From contig JAFGVZ010000059.1 in the NCBI GenBank assembly GCA_016937725.1, positions 1-11,333 of the forward strand: DNA of 11,333 nucleotides. Direction: 5' to 3'. A program made the translations under genes and the position numbers. A model generated the notes under the pieces. That model saw nothing but the letters and a program-made list of their open reading frames with translations, ran no database searches and was not told where the DNA came from. Positions 5,220 through 11,333 of this stretch are shown here, piece after piece. Position 1 is the first letter of the stretch. Each line of letters begins with the position of its first letter. The DNA is from Paracoccaceae bacterium (GTDB lineage Bacteria > Pseudomonadota > Alphaproteobacteria > Rhodobacterales > Rhodobacteraceae).

Positions 5220-5899
5220 TGCCCATGCGCCAACCTACGCCAGAAAGCGAATATCGCGCGTGGTATAATGCGTGGTTAGCCGGTGAAGACCCGGCCATCC
5301 ATGAAGGCCAGCCGCAGGTAGGGTATTTCAAGGTCCGCAAGTGGGCGAAAGGCCCGTGGTTGCCGGTCTCGATCTGGCTGGAACAGGTTTGCGATGAAGA
5401 AACCGGCGAGCTAGTCGAGCCTGAACGCCTGCGCTGCATTATTGGCGGCGAGGAGAAAGACCCGGCGCAGGTTTGGACGTTCATCAAGCCCATCACGCCA
5501 GAGGAATACGCGGAGCTGTGCGAGCCGCGCCCCACGCCTGCAAAGGTCGCCTATGCGTGGCACCGCGCCTATCTGGCTGGTGAAAAGCCCACACGCCGCA
5601 AGACCGATCCACAATGCGGCTGGTATCAGACAAAGATCGTGCCCGGTGGGCCATGGGTTCCTGCGCGCATCTGGATAGAGCGTGAAATCGACATCGAAAC
5701 CGGGCTGCTGGCCGCGCCCGAAGTGCTGATCTGCGAAGTAGATGCCGACCGCGTTGATCCTGTCGAGGCATGGCCGAACCTGATCCCCATTTCAAAGGAC
5801 GATTACGACCGCCTTTGCCATCGCGTGCTGTCTATCGCCGGGATGCAAAACACCACGCGACACGTTGATCTTGTCGCACAACCCATCTTGCCACTGTGA
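5219..5899 (+). CDS. Unknown protein made of a 99-residue tandem duplication
   Basis: 226 residues from ATG 5219-5221 in a TAATG junction; GGGTGG at 5205-5210 is a plausible ribosome binding site. Residues 7-101 align without a gap to residues 106-200 at an offset of 99; I count 37 identities in 95 by hand. Conserved pairs include GPWLPVSIWLE/GPWVPARIWIE, ETG-x-L, C73/C172, DP-x2-x-W and a 'P-I-x4-Y-x2-L-C' ending. Each unit looks like a small beta-rich domain with many Trp and Pro. I do not recognise the unit; Trp-rich beta domains often bind partners rather than catalyse reactions. A tail of about 26 residues follows the second unit. The gene sits in an operon leading to the RecT module. 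Confidence 0.85.
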   Translation: MPMRQPTPESEYRAWYNAWLAGEDPAIHEGQPQVGYFKVRKWAKGPWLPVSIWLEQVCDEETGELVEPERLRCIIGGEEKDPAQVWTFIKPITPEEYAELCEPRPTPAKVAYAWHRAYLAGEKPTRRKTDPQCGWYQTKIVPGGPWVPARIWIEREIDIETGLLAAPEVLICEVDADRVDPVEAWPNLIPISKDDYDRLCHRVLSIAGMQNTTRHVDLVAQPILPL

Positions 5900-5910
5900 A
5901 GGAGTTACCG

Positions 5911-6783
5911 ATGCAAGACGAATTGCCAGACCGGCACCACAACCAACCGCCCGAAGACATGGCCTTGCCGGTCCTGCCGGGCGATGCCAGCGCGGAAGCG
6001 GTCGCAGAAGCCCAAGAGAAGTTGGCCGCGCCTGACCACATCAACAACCTCGCGCCCTATGACGCGAAGGAACACGCGGAGCTGATGGCTCATGTCGATC
6101 TGTTCTGTGATGCCGCAGGCAAGTGGCTGGATCTGAAATCCATCCAGAGCGAGGAGCAAGCCTCGCGGCTGCGCGACTTCATCACGGGCGCAGACCAGCT
6201 TTTCAATCGCGTCGAGAACTCGCGCAAAAAGGCCAAGAAGCCTTGGGATGATCTGGCCGCTGCCGTGATGGACGCTTACCGCCCGATGACCGGCGCACCA
6301 ACCGCAAAAGCCCCGGCTGGCAAGCTGCACAGCATTCGCTCGAAGATGGCAGTCATGGAAACTGACTGGCTCAAGCGCGAGAAAGCCCGTCTGGCCGAAG
6401 AACAGAAGATGGCTGAGGCCAAGGCGCGCGCGCAGCGCGAGGCGGCAGAAAAGGCAGCGCGCGAGGCCGAATCCCGCAATGACATCGCGGGCCAGCATGA
6501 CGCCGAACAGGCGTTGAAGGACGCTGAGAAGGCCGAGAAACAAGCCGCCAAAACTGTGGCGCCGAAAGTGGCTTCCGCGACCGGCGCGGGCCGAGGGCGC
6601 GGGCTGCGCACCACCAAGCACGCGAAGATCATCAATCGCCGCGCCTGTTTCGCCTATTTTCAGAATCAACCAGAGGTGGATGTGCTTCTGGAGCGCCTTG
6701 CCACGTCCGCAATTCGGGCCGGCGAAATCACAGAAGACACCGCCAACATGGTCGGCGTCGAAATCATCACCAAGGAGGGCTGA
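5911..6783 (+). CDS. Coiled-coil phage protein upstream of RecT
   Basis: 290 residues from ATG 5911-5913, with AAGGAG at 5899-5904. The N-terminal part (to about 130) is helical; residues about 150-215 are a long Ala/Glu/Lys/Arg coiled coil (LKREKARLAEEQKMAEAKAR onward). A Gly/Ala/Arg linker (221-232) then leads to a small C-terminal domain (about 232-290, GLRTTKHAKIINRRACFAYF onward). This layout is common in phage proteins beside RecT or ERF recombinases; such proteins are often annotated as hypothetical or as nuclease-inhibitor-like, and no activity can be assigned from sequence. The long mirror-image ORF on the other strand is an artefact of its biased codons. Confidence 0.85.
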   Translation: MQDELPDRHHNQPPEDMALPVLPGDASAEAVAEAQEKLAAPDHINNLAPYDAKEHAELMAHVDLFCDAAGKWLDLKSIQSEEQASRLRDFITGADQLFNRVENSRKKAKKPWDDLAAAVMDAYRPMTGAPTAKAPAGKLHSIRSKMAVMETDWLKREKARLAEEQKMAEAKARAQREAAEKAAREAESRNDIAGQHDAEQALKDAEKAEKQAAKTVAPKVASATGAGRGRGLRTTKHAKIINRRACFAYFQNQPEVDVLLERLATSAIRAGEITEDTANMVGVEIITKEG

Positions 6784-6785
6784 AA

Positions 6786-6911
6786 ATGTCCGAGCCAAAT
6801 TGCTTTGGCGCAACCCGCTACTGCATCGTTCGACTGGTTCCGGTGCATGGCAATGAACTTCTACTGCACGACATGGAGCGCTTGCAGCGCGAACCGAAGG
6901 AGACCCTTTAA
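6786..6911 (+). CDS. 41-residue hypothetical protein between the coiled-coil gene and recT
   Basis: MSEPNCFGATRYCIVRLVPV and a charged C-terminal helix (LLLHDMERLQREPKETL). It is short but well supported: an excellent AAGGAGG at 6772-6778, seven bases before ATG 6786-6788, and a stop that overlaps the recT start as TAATG. It also carries the AAGGAG that serves recT (6897-6902). The family is not recognised; two Cys residues (C6, C13) are the only notable ones. Confidence 0.7.
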   Translation: MSEPNCFGATRYCIVRLVPVHGNELLLHDMERLQREPKETL

Positions 6912-7912
6912 TGTCCGCTATCACTACACAAAACAAAACGCCCACGTCCTTGCTGATGGATGAAGCCAGCTTCAATCATCTGTGGCGGGTCGGCAAGATG
7001 TTGGCCCTCTCCCCGTTGTTCCCTGAACACCTGCGCAAAGGGGGCGGTGATTCCGCCGTGGCCAATGGCGTGTTGGTTATGAACATGGCTGTGCGCTTGA
7101 ATGAAGACCCGCTCACCGTGGCGCAGTCGATCTACTTTGTCGACGGCAAGCCCGGCTGGTCGGCCAGCTACATGATTTCCAAGGCAAACCAGCATGGTGT
7201 TTTCACCAATCCGATTGACTGGGAGGTGAAAGGGTCTGGAGATAGCCTTTCCGTGACCGCCCATGCAGAGCTGCGCGGCACAGGCAAGCGTGTTGCCGTC
7301 ACCTGTGACATGGCGATGGCCAAGAAAGAAGGCTGGACCAAGAACCCAAAATATCAGTCTATGCCAGAGCAAATGCTGCGCTATCGGTCTGCAACTTTCC
7401 TGATCCGCCTTTATTGCCCCGAAGTCATGGTTGGCGTGCCCGCGGCGATTGAAGTCGAGCTTGGCATGAAGGACGTGACGCCGACTGAGGAAGCAGAGCG
7501 CTTTGCTGAACATACGATCCCGGCGCGCGAGGATGATGTTGTCGAGGAACGCCCCGAACCTGCGCGCACCCCAGCGCAGTCAAAACCCGATCAAGAAAGC
7601 ACCGCCCCAAAGGCCCAAGAAAATAAGGCTGAAAAGCCCGCCGAGGCCGAAAAGCGCACCGCTCAGTCAAATGACGGTCAAGAAAGCGGAAACGGTCAAC
7701 TGCCATTGGGTGATGCACAGGAAAGCGCCGAGCCTGAGATTGATGTCGAGCGCTTCGAGTCGCTGGTCGAAATGATCCTCGATGACCTGAACGAATCCGG
7801 CGCGGATGAGGTCATGCAGATGTATGGCCCGCAGATCGAGCAAATGGCCAACACCAAGGGCTTGGAAGCGCTGGCAAAGCGCGTTCAGGACGCCATCGAC
7901 GCGAAGAAGTAA
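6911..7912 (+). CDS. recT: RecT-family single-strand annealing recombinase
   Basis: 333 residues. The core (about 15-185) carries the RecT-family pattern: 'ANGVLVMNMAVRLNEDPLTVAQSIYFVDGKPGW' (split over residues 51-83) then 'KNPKYQSMPEQMLRYRSATF' (144-163) before 'CPEVMVGV'. Such proteins bind single-stranded DNA and anneal complementary strands during phage recombination and replication. A polar, Pro/Glu/Lys-rich linker (about 188-275) joins the core to a helical C-terminal segment (278-333, VERFESLVEMILDDLNESGA onward). In related proteins the C-terminal part contacts single-strand binding protein or the partner nuclease. ATG 6911-6913 is in a TAATG junction with AAGGAG upstream. No RecE/exonuclease gene is recognisable beside it. 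The symbol is given by family; it is not an E. coli Rac recT copy. Confidence 0.9.
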   Translation: MSAITTQNKTPTSLLMDEASFNHLWRVGKMLALSPLFPEHLRKGGGDSAVANGVLVMNMAVRLNEDPLTVAQSIYFVDGKPGWSASYMISKANQHGVFTNPIDWEVKGSGDSLSVTAHAELRGTGKRVAVTCDMAMAKKEGWTKNPKYQSMPEQMLRYRSATFLIRLYCPEVMVGVPAAIEVELGMKDVTPTEEAERFAEHTIPAREDDVVEERPEPARTPAQSKPDQESTAPKAQENKAEKPAEAEKRTAQSNDGQESGNGQLPLGDAQESAEPEIDVERFESLVEMILDDLNESGADEVMQMYGPQIEQMANTKGLEALAKRVQDAIDAKK

Positions 7913-7942
7913 CCCATCACACACCAGCAAAGGAGAACACAG

Positions 7943-8266
7943 GTGTCTGACGGAAACAGCCATTTCTTGATGGCAATAGGGCGGATTGATGGCGGGCTTG
8001 CCATCGAGACCGCCGATAGCGCGCTGCGCGATGTGATCGCGGCAGTGAACCGCAGTGGCAAGAAGGGAAGCGTCACGCTGACCCTTGAGGTCTCGCCCAA
8101 CGGTGAAATGGGCTTTGCCGCTTCGGCAAAGGTCACAGCGAAGGCTCCGCAGGTCAACTTTGGCCAGAGCTTTTTCTTCATGGGGCGCAACGGGGATCTT
8201 ACCCGCGAAGCCCCGAACATGCAGCAACTTGGCTTGATGGCCGACAAGGAGAAGTCCAATGGCTGA
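7943..8266 (+). CDS. Conserved phage protein, partner of the DUF2303-like gene
   Basis: 107 residues starting at GTG 7943-7945, supported by AAAGGAG at 7929-7935. The order is a helical N-terminus, a beta strand region (GSVTLTLEVSPNGEMGFAAS), and a motif 'KVTAKAPQVNFGQSFFFMGR-x-GDLTREAP' near the C-terminus. Small proteins with this ending (conserved 'K-A-P ... F-F ... G-x-L-x-R') occur next to DUF2303 genes in many phages; I know no function for them. It overlaps the following gene by 8 bases, so the two are likely made together and may form a complex. Confidence 0.8.
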   Translation: MSDGNSHFLMAIGRIDGGLAIETADSALRDVIAAVNRSGKKGSVTLTLEVSPNGEMGFAASAKVTAKAPQVNFGQSFFFMGRNGDLTREAPNMQQLGLMADKEKSNG

Positions 8267-9056
8267 AAAAACAAAAAACGCCGTCGCGCTTGATATGATG
8301 ATGTCGAGCTTTGCGATGCGGAGCGCAGGAGCGGAATCGTTTGTGATTGTTCCTGATGGCTATGATTTACTTGACATTGAGCGATTTGCCGACACGCCGC
8401 GCCGGATTGCCACGGACCACAAGTTTGTGTCGGCCAAGTCCTTCGCACAATACCTGACCCGGTTTTCATCGCCGTCTATGCTTCTGACCGCTTCTGCTGA
8501 CAAAGCGAAGATGCTTGCAGTGATCGACTATCACGATCAGGTCGATGGCTTTTATCGTCCGTCTCACGGAACGCATAAAGCAACCTATTCGGCCCGGCTG
8601 TCGGACAAGATCAAAGCGTGGCTTGCTATCTGTGGCCGCTCGCTCACGCAGATCGAATTCGGCCTTTTCTTGGAAGAACATGCCGTTGACGTGATCCAGC
8701 CGGAAGCGGCCGCAATCTTTGAAATGGTGATGCAGTTTGAAGCCACGAAGAAAGTTGAATTCAAGAGCAGCCAGCGCCTTTCTGACGGTTCCCGGCAATT
8801 CAGTTACGTCGAGGAAAATCAAAGCCGTGGTGGCCTGACACTGCCTGATCGCATTGTGGTGCGCGCCCATATTTTCGAGGGCATGGACCCGCAGGACGTG
8901 ACTTTCCTGCTGCGTTTTCGGATCAATGAAGGATCGCTGCGCTTTGTTGTCGAAATGCACAACAAGGAAGACGTGATGCGCGAGGCGTTCGAGCGCTGCG
9001 TCGATTACGTCCTGCACGAAGTGAAGCCCGAACAGGACGTTTATTGGGTCGAGTGA
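8259..9056 (+). CDS. DUF2303 / YfdQ-like phage protein
   Basis: 265 residues. It shows the pattern of the DUF2303 family (prophage YfdQ): 'FVIVPDGYDLLDIERF' (residues 24-39), 'FVSAKSFAQYLTRF' (52-65), 'KMLAVIDYHD' (79-88), then 'AWLAICGRSLTQIEFGLFLE' (119-138). The C-terminal half is beta-rich and ends in DVYWVE. The family is common beside RecT/ERF annealing proteins and has no proven biochemical role that I know of. ATG 8259-8261 has AAGGAG at 8246-8251 and overlaps the upstream gene by 8 bases. Location suggests a part in DNA recombination or replication; this is inference. The family call rests on memory of the pattern. Confidence 0.75.
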   Translation: MAEKTKNAVALDMMMSSFAMRSAGAESFVIVPDGYDLLDIERFADTPRRIATDHKFVSAKSFAQYLTRFSSPSMLLTASADKAKMLAVIDYHDQVDGFYRPSHGTHKATYSARLSDKIKAWLAICGRSLTQIEFGLFLEEHAVDVIQPEAAAIFEMVMQFEATKKVEFKSSQRLSDGSRQFSYVEENQSRGGLTLPDRIVVRAHIFEGMDPQDVTFLLRFRINEGSLRFVVEMHNKEDVMREAFERCVDYVLHEVKPEQDVYWVE

Positions 9057-9077
9057 TCCAAGCCTGAAAACACCGCT

Positions 9078-9100
9078 CGCGCCGGGGCTTTCTTGGCGCG
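9078..9100. other. Hairpin in the gap after the DUF2303-like gene
   Basis: CGCGCC (9078-9083) pairs with GGCGCG (9095-9100) across an 11-base loop in the 79-base gap between two genes. There is no T-run after it rightward, so I do not call it a terminator. It may be an RNA processing or stability element. Confidence 0.3.
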
Positions 9101-9135
9101 GGAGTGCAGCAATTCGAGCAGCAAAGGAGCCGGTA

Positions 9136-9444
9136 ATGTCGAAAACCAGTCAAGAAATCGACGCATTATGCATCATCAACCAGAAACTTCGGGATGAAGG
9201 TGCCCACACGCAGCTCGCGGATATGGCCAAGAGCATGGCCAAAGGCCAATTCGGCAACGCGAGATACGATAAGATCGGCGCGACCAAGATAATGATCGAC
9301 GCCGTTGTTCATATGCTGATCGAGTCGCCAATCCGCCCGAAATGTTGTTTGGTATGCGATCTGGGCTTTTTGCAAAAGCACTTGCAGGTTGTCGCCATCG
9401 AATACACCGGCCAGATTTTGGGGCAAAGCGACGACAATGCCTGA
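9136..9444 (+). CDS. Hypothetical protein
   Basis: 102 residues, with ATG 9136-9138 well supported by AAAGGAG at 9123-9129. It is mainly helical at the start (SQEIDALCIINQKLRDEGAH), with a closely spaced Cys trio (C-C-x2-C) near residues 71-75 that could bind metal. Nothing else is recognisable. Its DNA is slightly less GC-rich than its neighbours. It overlaps the next gene by 8 bases. Confidence 0.75.
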   Translation: MSKTSQEIDALCIINQKLRDEGAHTQLADMAKSMAKGQFGNARYDKIGATKIMIDAVVHMLIESPIRPKCCLVCDLGFLQKHLQVVAIEYTGQILGQSDDNA

Positions 9445-9655
9445 TGTCTCTGATGTCTCACTTGATGAGCTGCGCCTGTTTCGTTCCGCATTTGGTCGGG
9501 CGTTGATCGAGCGCGCCGAATTGATCCCGTTTTTTGAGCGGATCGACAGCGATTTTCAAGAGCGCGAAATGGCCGAAGCGGGCGACTTCGCCGCCCTTGC
9601 GCGCAAGCATATCGAGGATCTGAAAGCGAAAGGGCCGTCCCGTGGGATTGTTTGA
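9437..9655 (+). CDS. Small acidic helical protein
   Basis: 72 residues from ATG 9437-9439; the frame is open further upstream but that part lies in the preceding gene. The sequence is almost entirely helical and charged (LDELRLFRSAFGRALIERAE, then FERIDSDFQEREMAEAGDFA). No motif or family is recognised. There is no strong ribosome binding site, so coupling to the preceding gene is likely. A direct repeat TGATGTCT lies near its start. Confidence 0.65.
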   Translation: MPDVSDVSLDELRLFRSAFGRALIERAELIPFFERIDSDFQEREMAEAGDFAALARKHIEDLKAKGPSRGIV

Positions 9656-9656
9656 A

Positions 9657-10010
9657 ATGGAGCTGAAAAGCGTGGCTACGGAGAAGGCTGTCGAGTTTCG
9701 CCGGTTTGGTCCCGGCTACAAGCCCGACATGCTGGCGCCCATCGACAGCCTGCACGTCATATCAGCGCGCACAGTCTGGACGGTTGGCGACCGACCTATC
9801 CCGATTGCGCGTTACCTTGTTCTGGAAATCCCAGACTGGAAAGCCCGGCGCGAAAACCTGACAGCAGAAGACGCATTCCCAGCGCTTTCTGCTGACGACA
9901 AGCTGCGCGCCCGGCGCGCGGAAGGTCTGCGTATTGAGACGCAGGCCGTGAACTTGAGCATGAGGGATTACCTTGTCTCGATTGGCTACATGAAAGGGCA
10001 AGCGGCATGA
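9657..10010 (+). CDS. Hypothetical protein
   Basis: 117 residues from ATG 9657-9659, one base after the previous TGA; GTG 9642 in the same frame would add five residues and overlap, and cannot be excluded. The N-terminal region is beta-like (AVEFRRFGPGYKPDMLAPID), followed by a basic helical region (DKLRARRAEGLRIE) and a 'MRDYLVSIGYMKGQ' tail. The family is not recognised. It ends in an ATGA overlap with the HNH endonuclease gene, so the two are probably translated together. Confidence 0.7.
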   Translation: MELKSVATEKAVEFRRFGPGYKPDMLAPIDSLHVISARTVWTVGDRPIPIARYLVLEIPDWKARRENLTAEDAFPALSADDKLRARRAEGLRIETQAVNLSMRDYLVSIGYMKGQAA

Positions 10011-10330
10011 CGCGGCGTATGTCCCCGACCCGCCGCGCCCGGATTTTCGAGGCGCACAATGGAATCTGCCACATTTGCGGGCAGCAGATCGACGGCACGA
10101 AAGAACGCTGGGACGCAGATCATGTGATTGCGCTGGAAATCAGTGGCGACGACACCGACGCCAATTTGGCTCCGGCACACGAGAAATGTCACCGTGCCAA
10201 GACCAGCACCGAAGACGTGCCGCGGATCGCTAAGGCTAAACGTGTGCAGCGAAAGCACCAAGGCGCGCACCGGCCGCGCCAAAAAATACCCTACCGGCGC
10301 TTTGATGGAACGCCGGTTTATCCGAAGTGA
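10007..10330 (+). CDS. HNH endonuclease
   Basis: 107 residues. The first zinc pair is C21-x2-C24 in GICHICGQQI. The HNH core follows: D38-H39 in WDADHVIALE (H39 the likely general base), N53 in TDANL, and H58-x2-C61-H62 in APAHEKCHRAK, where C61 and a His complete the metal site. A basic tail (residues 76-99) probably contacts DNA. Small HNH nucleases of this type in phages nick or cut DNA; near terminase genes they help packaging, but here the gene lies in the early operon, so a role in recombination or homing is as likely. ATG 10007-10009 overlaps the previous stop as ATGA. Confidence 0.9.
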   Translation: MTRRMSPTRRARIFEAHNGICHICGQQIDGTKERWDADHVIALEISGDDTDANLAPAHEKCHRAKTSTEDVPRIAKAKRVQRKHQGAHRPRQKIPYRRFDGTPVYPK

Positions 10331-10350
10331 TCGCCGCGAACCCGGCGCAG

Positions 10351-10362
10351 ATGGAGTATTGA
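10351..10362 (+). repeat. 12-bp leader repeat, copy 1
   Basis: ATGGAGTATTGA, identical to 10812-10823. It supplies a GGAG just upstream of the start at 10367 and could also be read as a three-codon ORF (Met-Glu-Tyr-stop). Confidence 0.5.
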
Positions 10363-10366
10363 AGAG

Positions 10367-10777
10367 ATGACAAGCGAAACTGAAAACTGGTCTTGGTGGG
10401 TGGGGCGCGATGAAGAGCGCTACACCACTGAATGCGCCACCAAAGAAGAAGCGGTGTATATCGCCCGCGAAAAATACGAAGGCGCGTATATCTGTGAAGC
10501 GCAAAAACTCGCCAACATCAAGTTGAGCGGATATTTCGACGCTGATTTTTTTGTGGAAAACGCAGAAGATAACGCTTACGACGACCACGGCGATCACGAA
10601 AGCGACGATGTGATTTTCGACGTGACGCCAGATCAGCGGCGAGACCTTGATGCGATGGTCCGCGCGGCAATCGACGCTTGGCAGGAAAAGCACGGGCTGA
10701 AATTTACCGGGTTTCTTTTCAGCGCAAGTCGCAACCATGAATACATTGATGGGCCAGAGGATGAGGCCACCCAATGA
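10367..10777 (+). CDS. Acidic hypothetical phage protein
   Basis: 136 residues, strongly acidic in the middle (residues 64-86, with many Asp and Glu). The order is a Trp-rich start (ENWSWWVGRDEERYTTECAT), an Ala/Glu helix, a 'YFDADFFVENAE' segment, then 'TPDQRRDLDAMVRAAIDAWQ' and a conserved-looking 'HGLKF-x-G-x2-FSASRNHE' ending. I recall this general pattern in unnamed phage and prophage proteins but know no function. ATG 10367-10369 is preceded by GGAG at 10353-10356 and AAGAG directly upstream. Confidence 0.8.
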   Translation: MTSETENWSWWVGRDEERYTTECATKEEAVYIAREKYEGAYICEAQKLANIKLSGYFDADFFVENAEDNAYDDHGDHESDDVIFDVTPDQRRDLDAMVRAAIDAWQEKHGLKFTGFLFSASRNHEYIDGPEDEATQ

Positions 10778-10811
10778 CCCAGACCCCAGACATAAGCGCA
10801 ACTTCGAGAAC

Positions 10812-10823
10812 ATGGAGTATTGA
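10812..10823 (+). repeat. 12-bp leader repeat, copy 2
   Basis: The second exact copy of ATGGAGTATTGA (first at 10351-10362), again providing a GGAG before a start codon (GTG 10825). Confidence 0.5.
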
Positions 10824-10824
10824 T

Positions 10825-11333
10825 GTGACCCTGACAACCACACTGGCCGAAATACGCAGCCATAACCTATGCCAAAGCGGCTTTGCGAAAATCCGAGATC
10901 ATCTGGGCGTATCCCCTGACGACGCCAAAACCCACAACGATCCGTTCCCTATTGCCCTGCTGCTGGAAACCAACGGGCTTGATGGCGCGCTTTGGGTGAC
11001 AGCACATGTCGCGCCCCGCAGCGTCTTGCGCAATTTCCTCATCCGCCGCTTGGACACAGGCGAGCACTCGGCGCTCAAGAGCCTGCGCGCTAACCCTGTC
11101 GATGCTGTCTGGTGGCATAACTGCGAGGCTGCAATCGTGCGAGTTGTGGATTGCTTGCGCTCAGATGCGTCCGAAAGCGATATGCGCGCCGCCGCCCGTG
11201 CCGCCGCCCGTGCCGCCTATGCCGCCGATGTCGCCCGTGCCGCCGCCCGTGCCGCCGCCCGTGCCGCCGCCCGTGCCCTCCGCCGGGTGGTGGACCGCCT
11301 CGTCGCGCGGCGCGACGACGACCCCGACCGCCC
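10825..11333 (+). CDS. Phage protein with Ala/Arg repeats, 3' end beyond the window
   Basis: 169 residues are visible, then the window ends. I chose GTG 10825-10827 because GGAG (10814-10817) is correctly spaced and the sequence from there (VTLTTTLAEIRSHNLCQSGF) looks like the start of a recurring phage family whose members have 'LTxTLxxIRxHxPCxxGW' and later 'LLxTNGLDDALW' (here LLETNGLDGALW at 46-57). ATG 10774, in frame and overlapping the previous stop, is the alternative. From residue 121 to 151 the protein is a run of RAAA-type repeats. Members often carry such Ala-rich repeats of variable length; their function is unknown to me. Confidence 0.75.
   Translation, partial: MTLTTTLAEIRSHNLCQSGFAKIRDHLGVSPDDAKTHNDPFPIALLLETNGLDGALWVTAHVAPRSVLRNFLIRRLDTGEHSALKSLRANPVDAVWWHNCEAAIVRVVDCLRSDASESDMRAAARAAARAAYAADVARAAARAAARAAARALRRVVDRLVARRDDDPDR
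11185..11277 (+). repeat. 12-bp tandem repeat coding for Ala/Arg
   Basis: Copies of GCCGCCCGTGCC, some altered in the middle (one Tyr and one Asp-Val interruption), encode a helical Arg-Ala-Ala-Ala pattern. Perfect copies flank the degenerate ones, suggesting length change by slippage or unequal exchange. Confidence 0.8.

Noticed and set aside
5905..6975. 356-residue leftward ORF antisense to the coiled-coil gene
   Set aside because: The opposite strand has clear codon structure, ribosome binding sites and coupled genes; the long frame results from Ala/Glu/Lys-rich coding on the other strand.
11185..11277. CRISPR-like array
   Set aside because: The unit is only 12 bp with no spacers and it lies in frame in a coding region.
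1..11333. tRNA genes, attachment sites, insertion sequences
   Set aside because: I looked for a tRNA-like cloverleaf, terminal inverted repeats and transposase motifs and saw none that I could support.

Overview
The window looks like the early control and recombination region of a temperate phage or prophage in a GC-rich alphaproteobacterium. A Rhodobacteraceae-like host is my inference from base composition, codon use and gene type; nothing in the window proves the host. There is no integrase, terminase, capsid or tail gene, so only part of the element is present. Genes are short, densely packed, and often joined by ATGA or TAATG stop/start overlaps.

Layout. Positions 1-3105 hold a leftward operon. 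Starting from its promoter it carries a Cro-like helix-turn-helix protein (2833-3105), a protein with a SANT/Myb-like helix-turn-helix (1911-2846), a PAPS-reductase-family PP-loop protein (748-1914), an unrecognised ORF fitted exactly between its neighbours (137-751), and the start of an MT-A70-type adenine methyltransferase (1-140, cut by the window edge). Positions 3106-3177 are the divergent switch region. Rightward from it come a self-cleaving CI/LexA-type repressor (3178-3762) and a 53-residue two-helix membrane protein (3766-3927). A second promoter/operator region lies at about 3930-4057. From it runs a rightward early operon to the end of the window: six small or unknown genes (two of them with predicted membrane segments), a coiled-coil protein, a RecT-family annealing protein (6911-7912), a conserved protein and its DUF2303/YfdQ-like partner (7943-9056), several unknowns, an HNH endonuclease (10007-10330), and a partial Ala/Arg-repeat protein at the right edge.

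How it fits together. The plan is that of lambda read in mirror image: repressor, then a small membrane gene in the rexB position, then a second operator/promoter driving the recombination operon, while cro reads the other way toward DNA-modification genes. The same 13-bp operator, roughly RYAC-N5-GTRY, occurs at both control regions. At each promoter one copy touches the -35 box by exactly one base and another covers the -10 box, so one repressor could silence both operons and its RecA-stimulated cleavage would release both.

The points most worth following are this duplicated operator geometry, a probably leaderless cro mRNA, a protein made of a gapless 99-residue tandem duplication, the PAPS-reductase/methyltransferase pair in the cro operon, and a RecT operon without a recognisable exonuclease.
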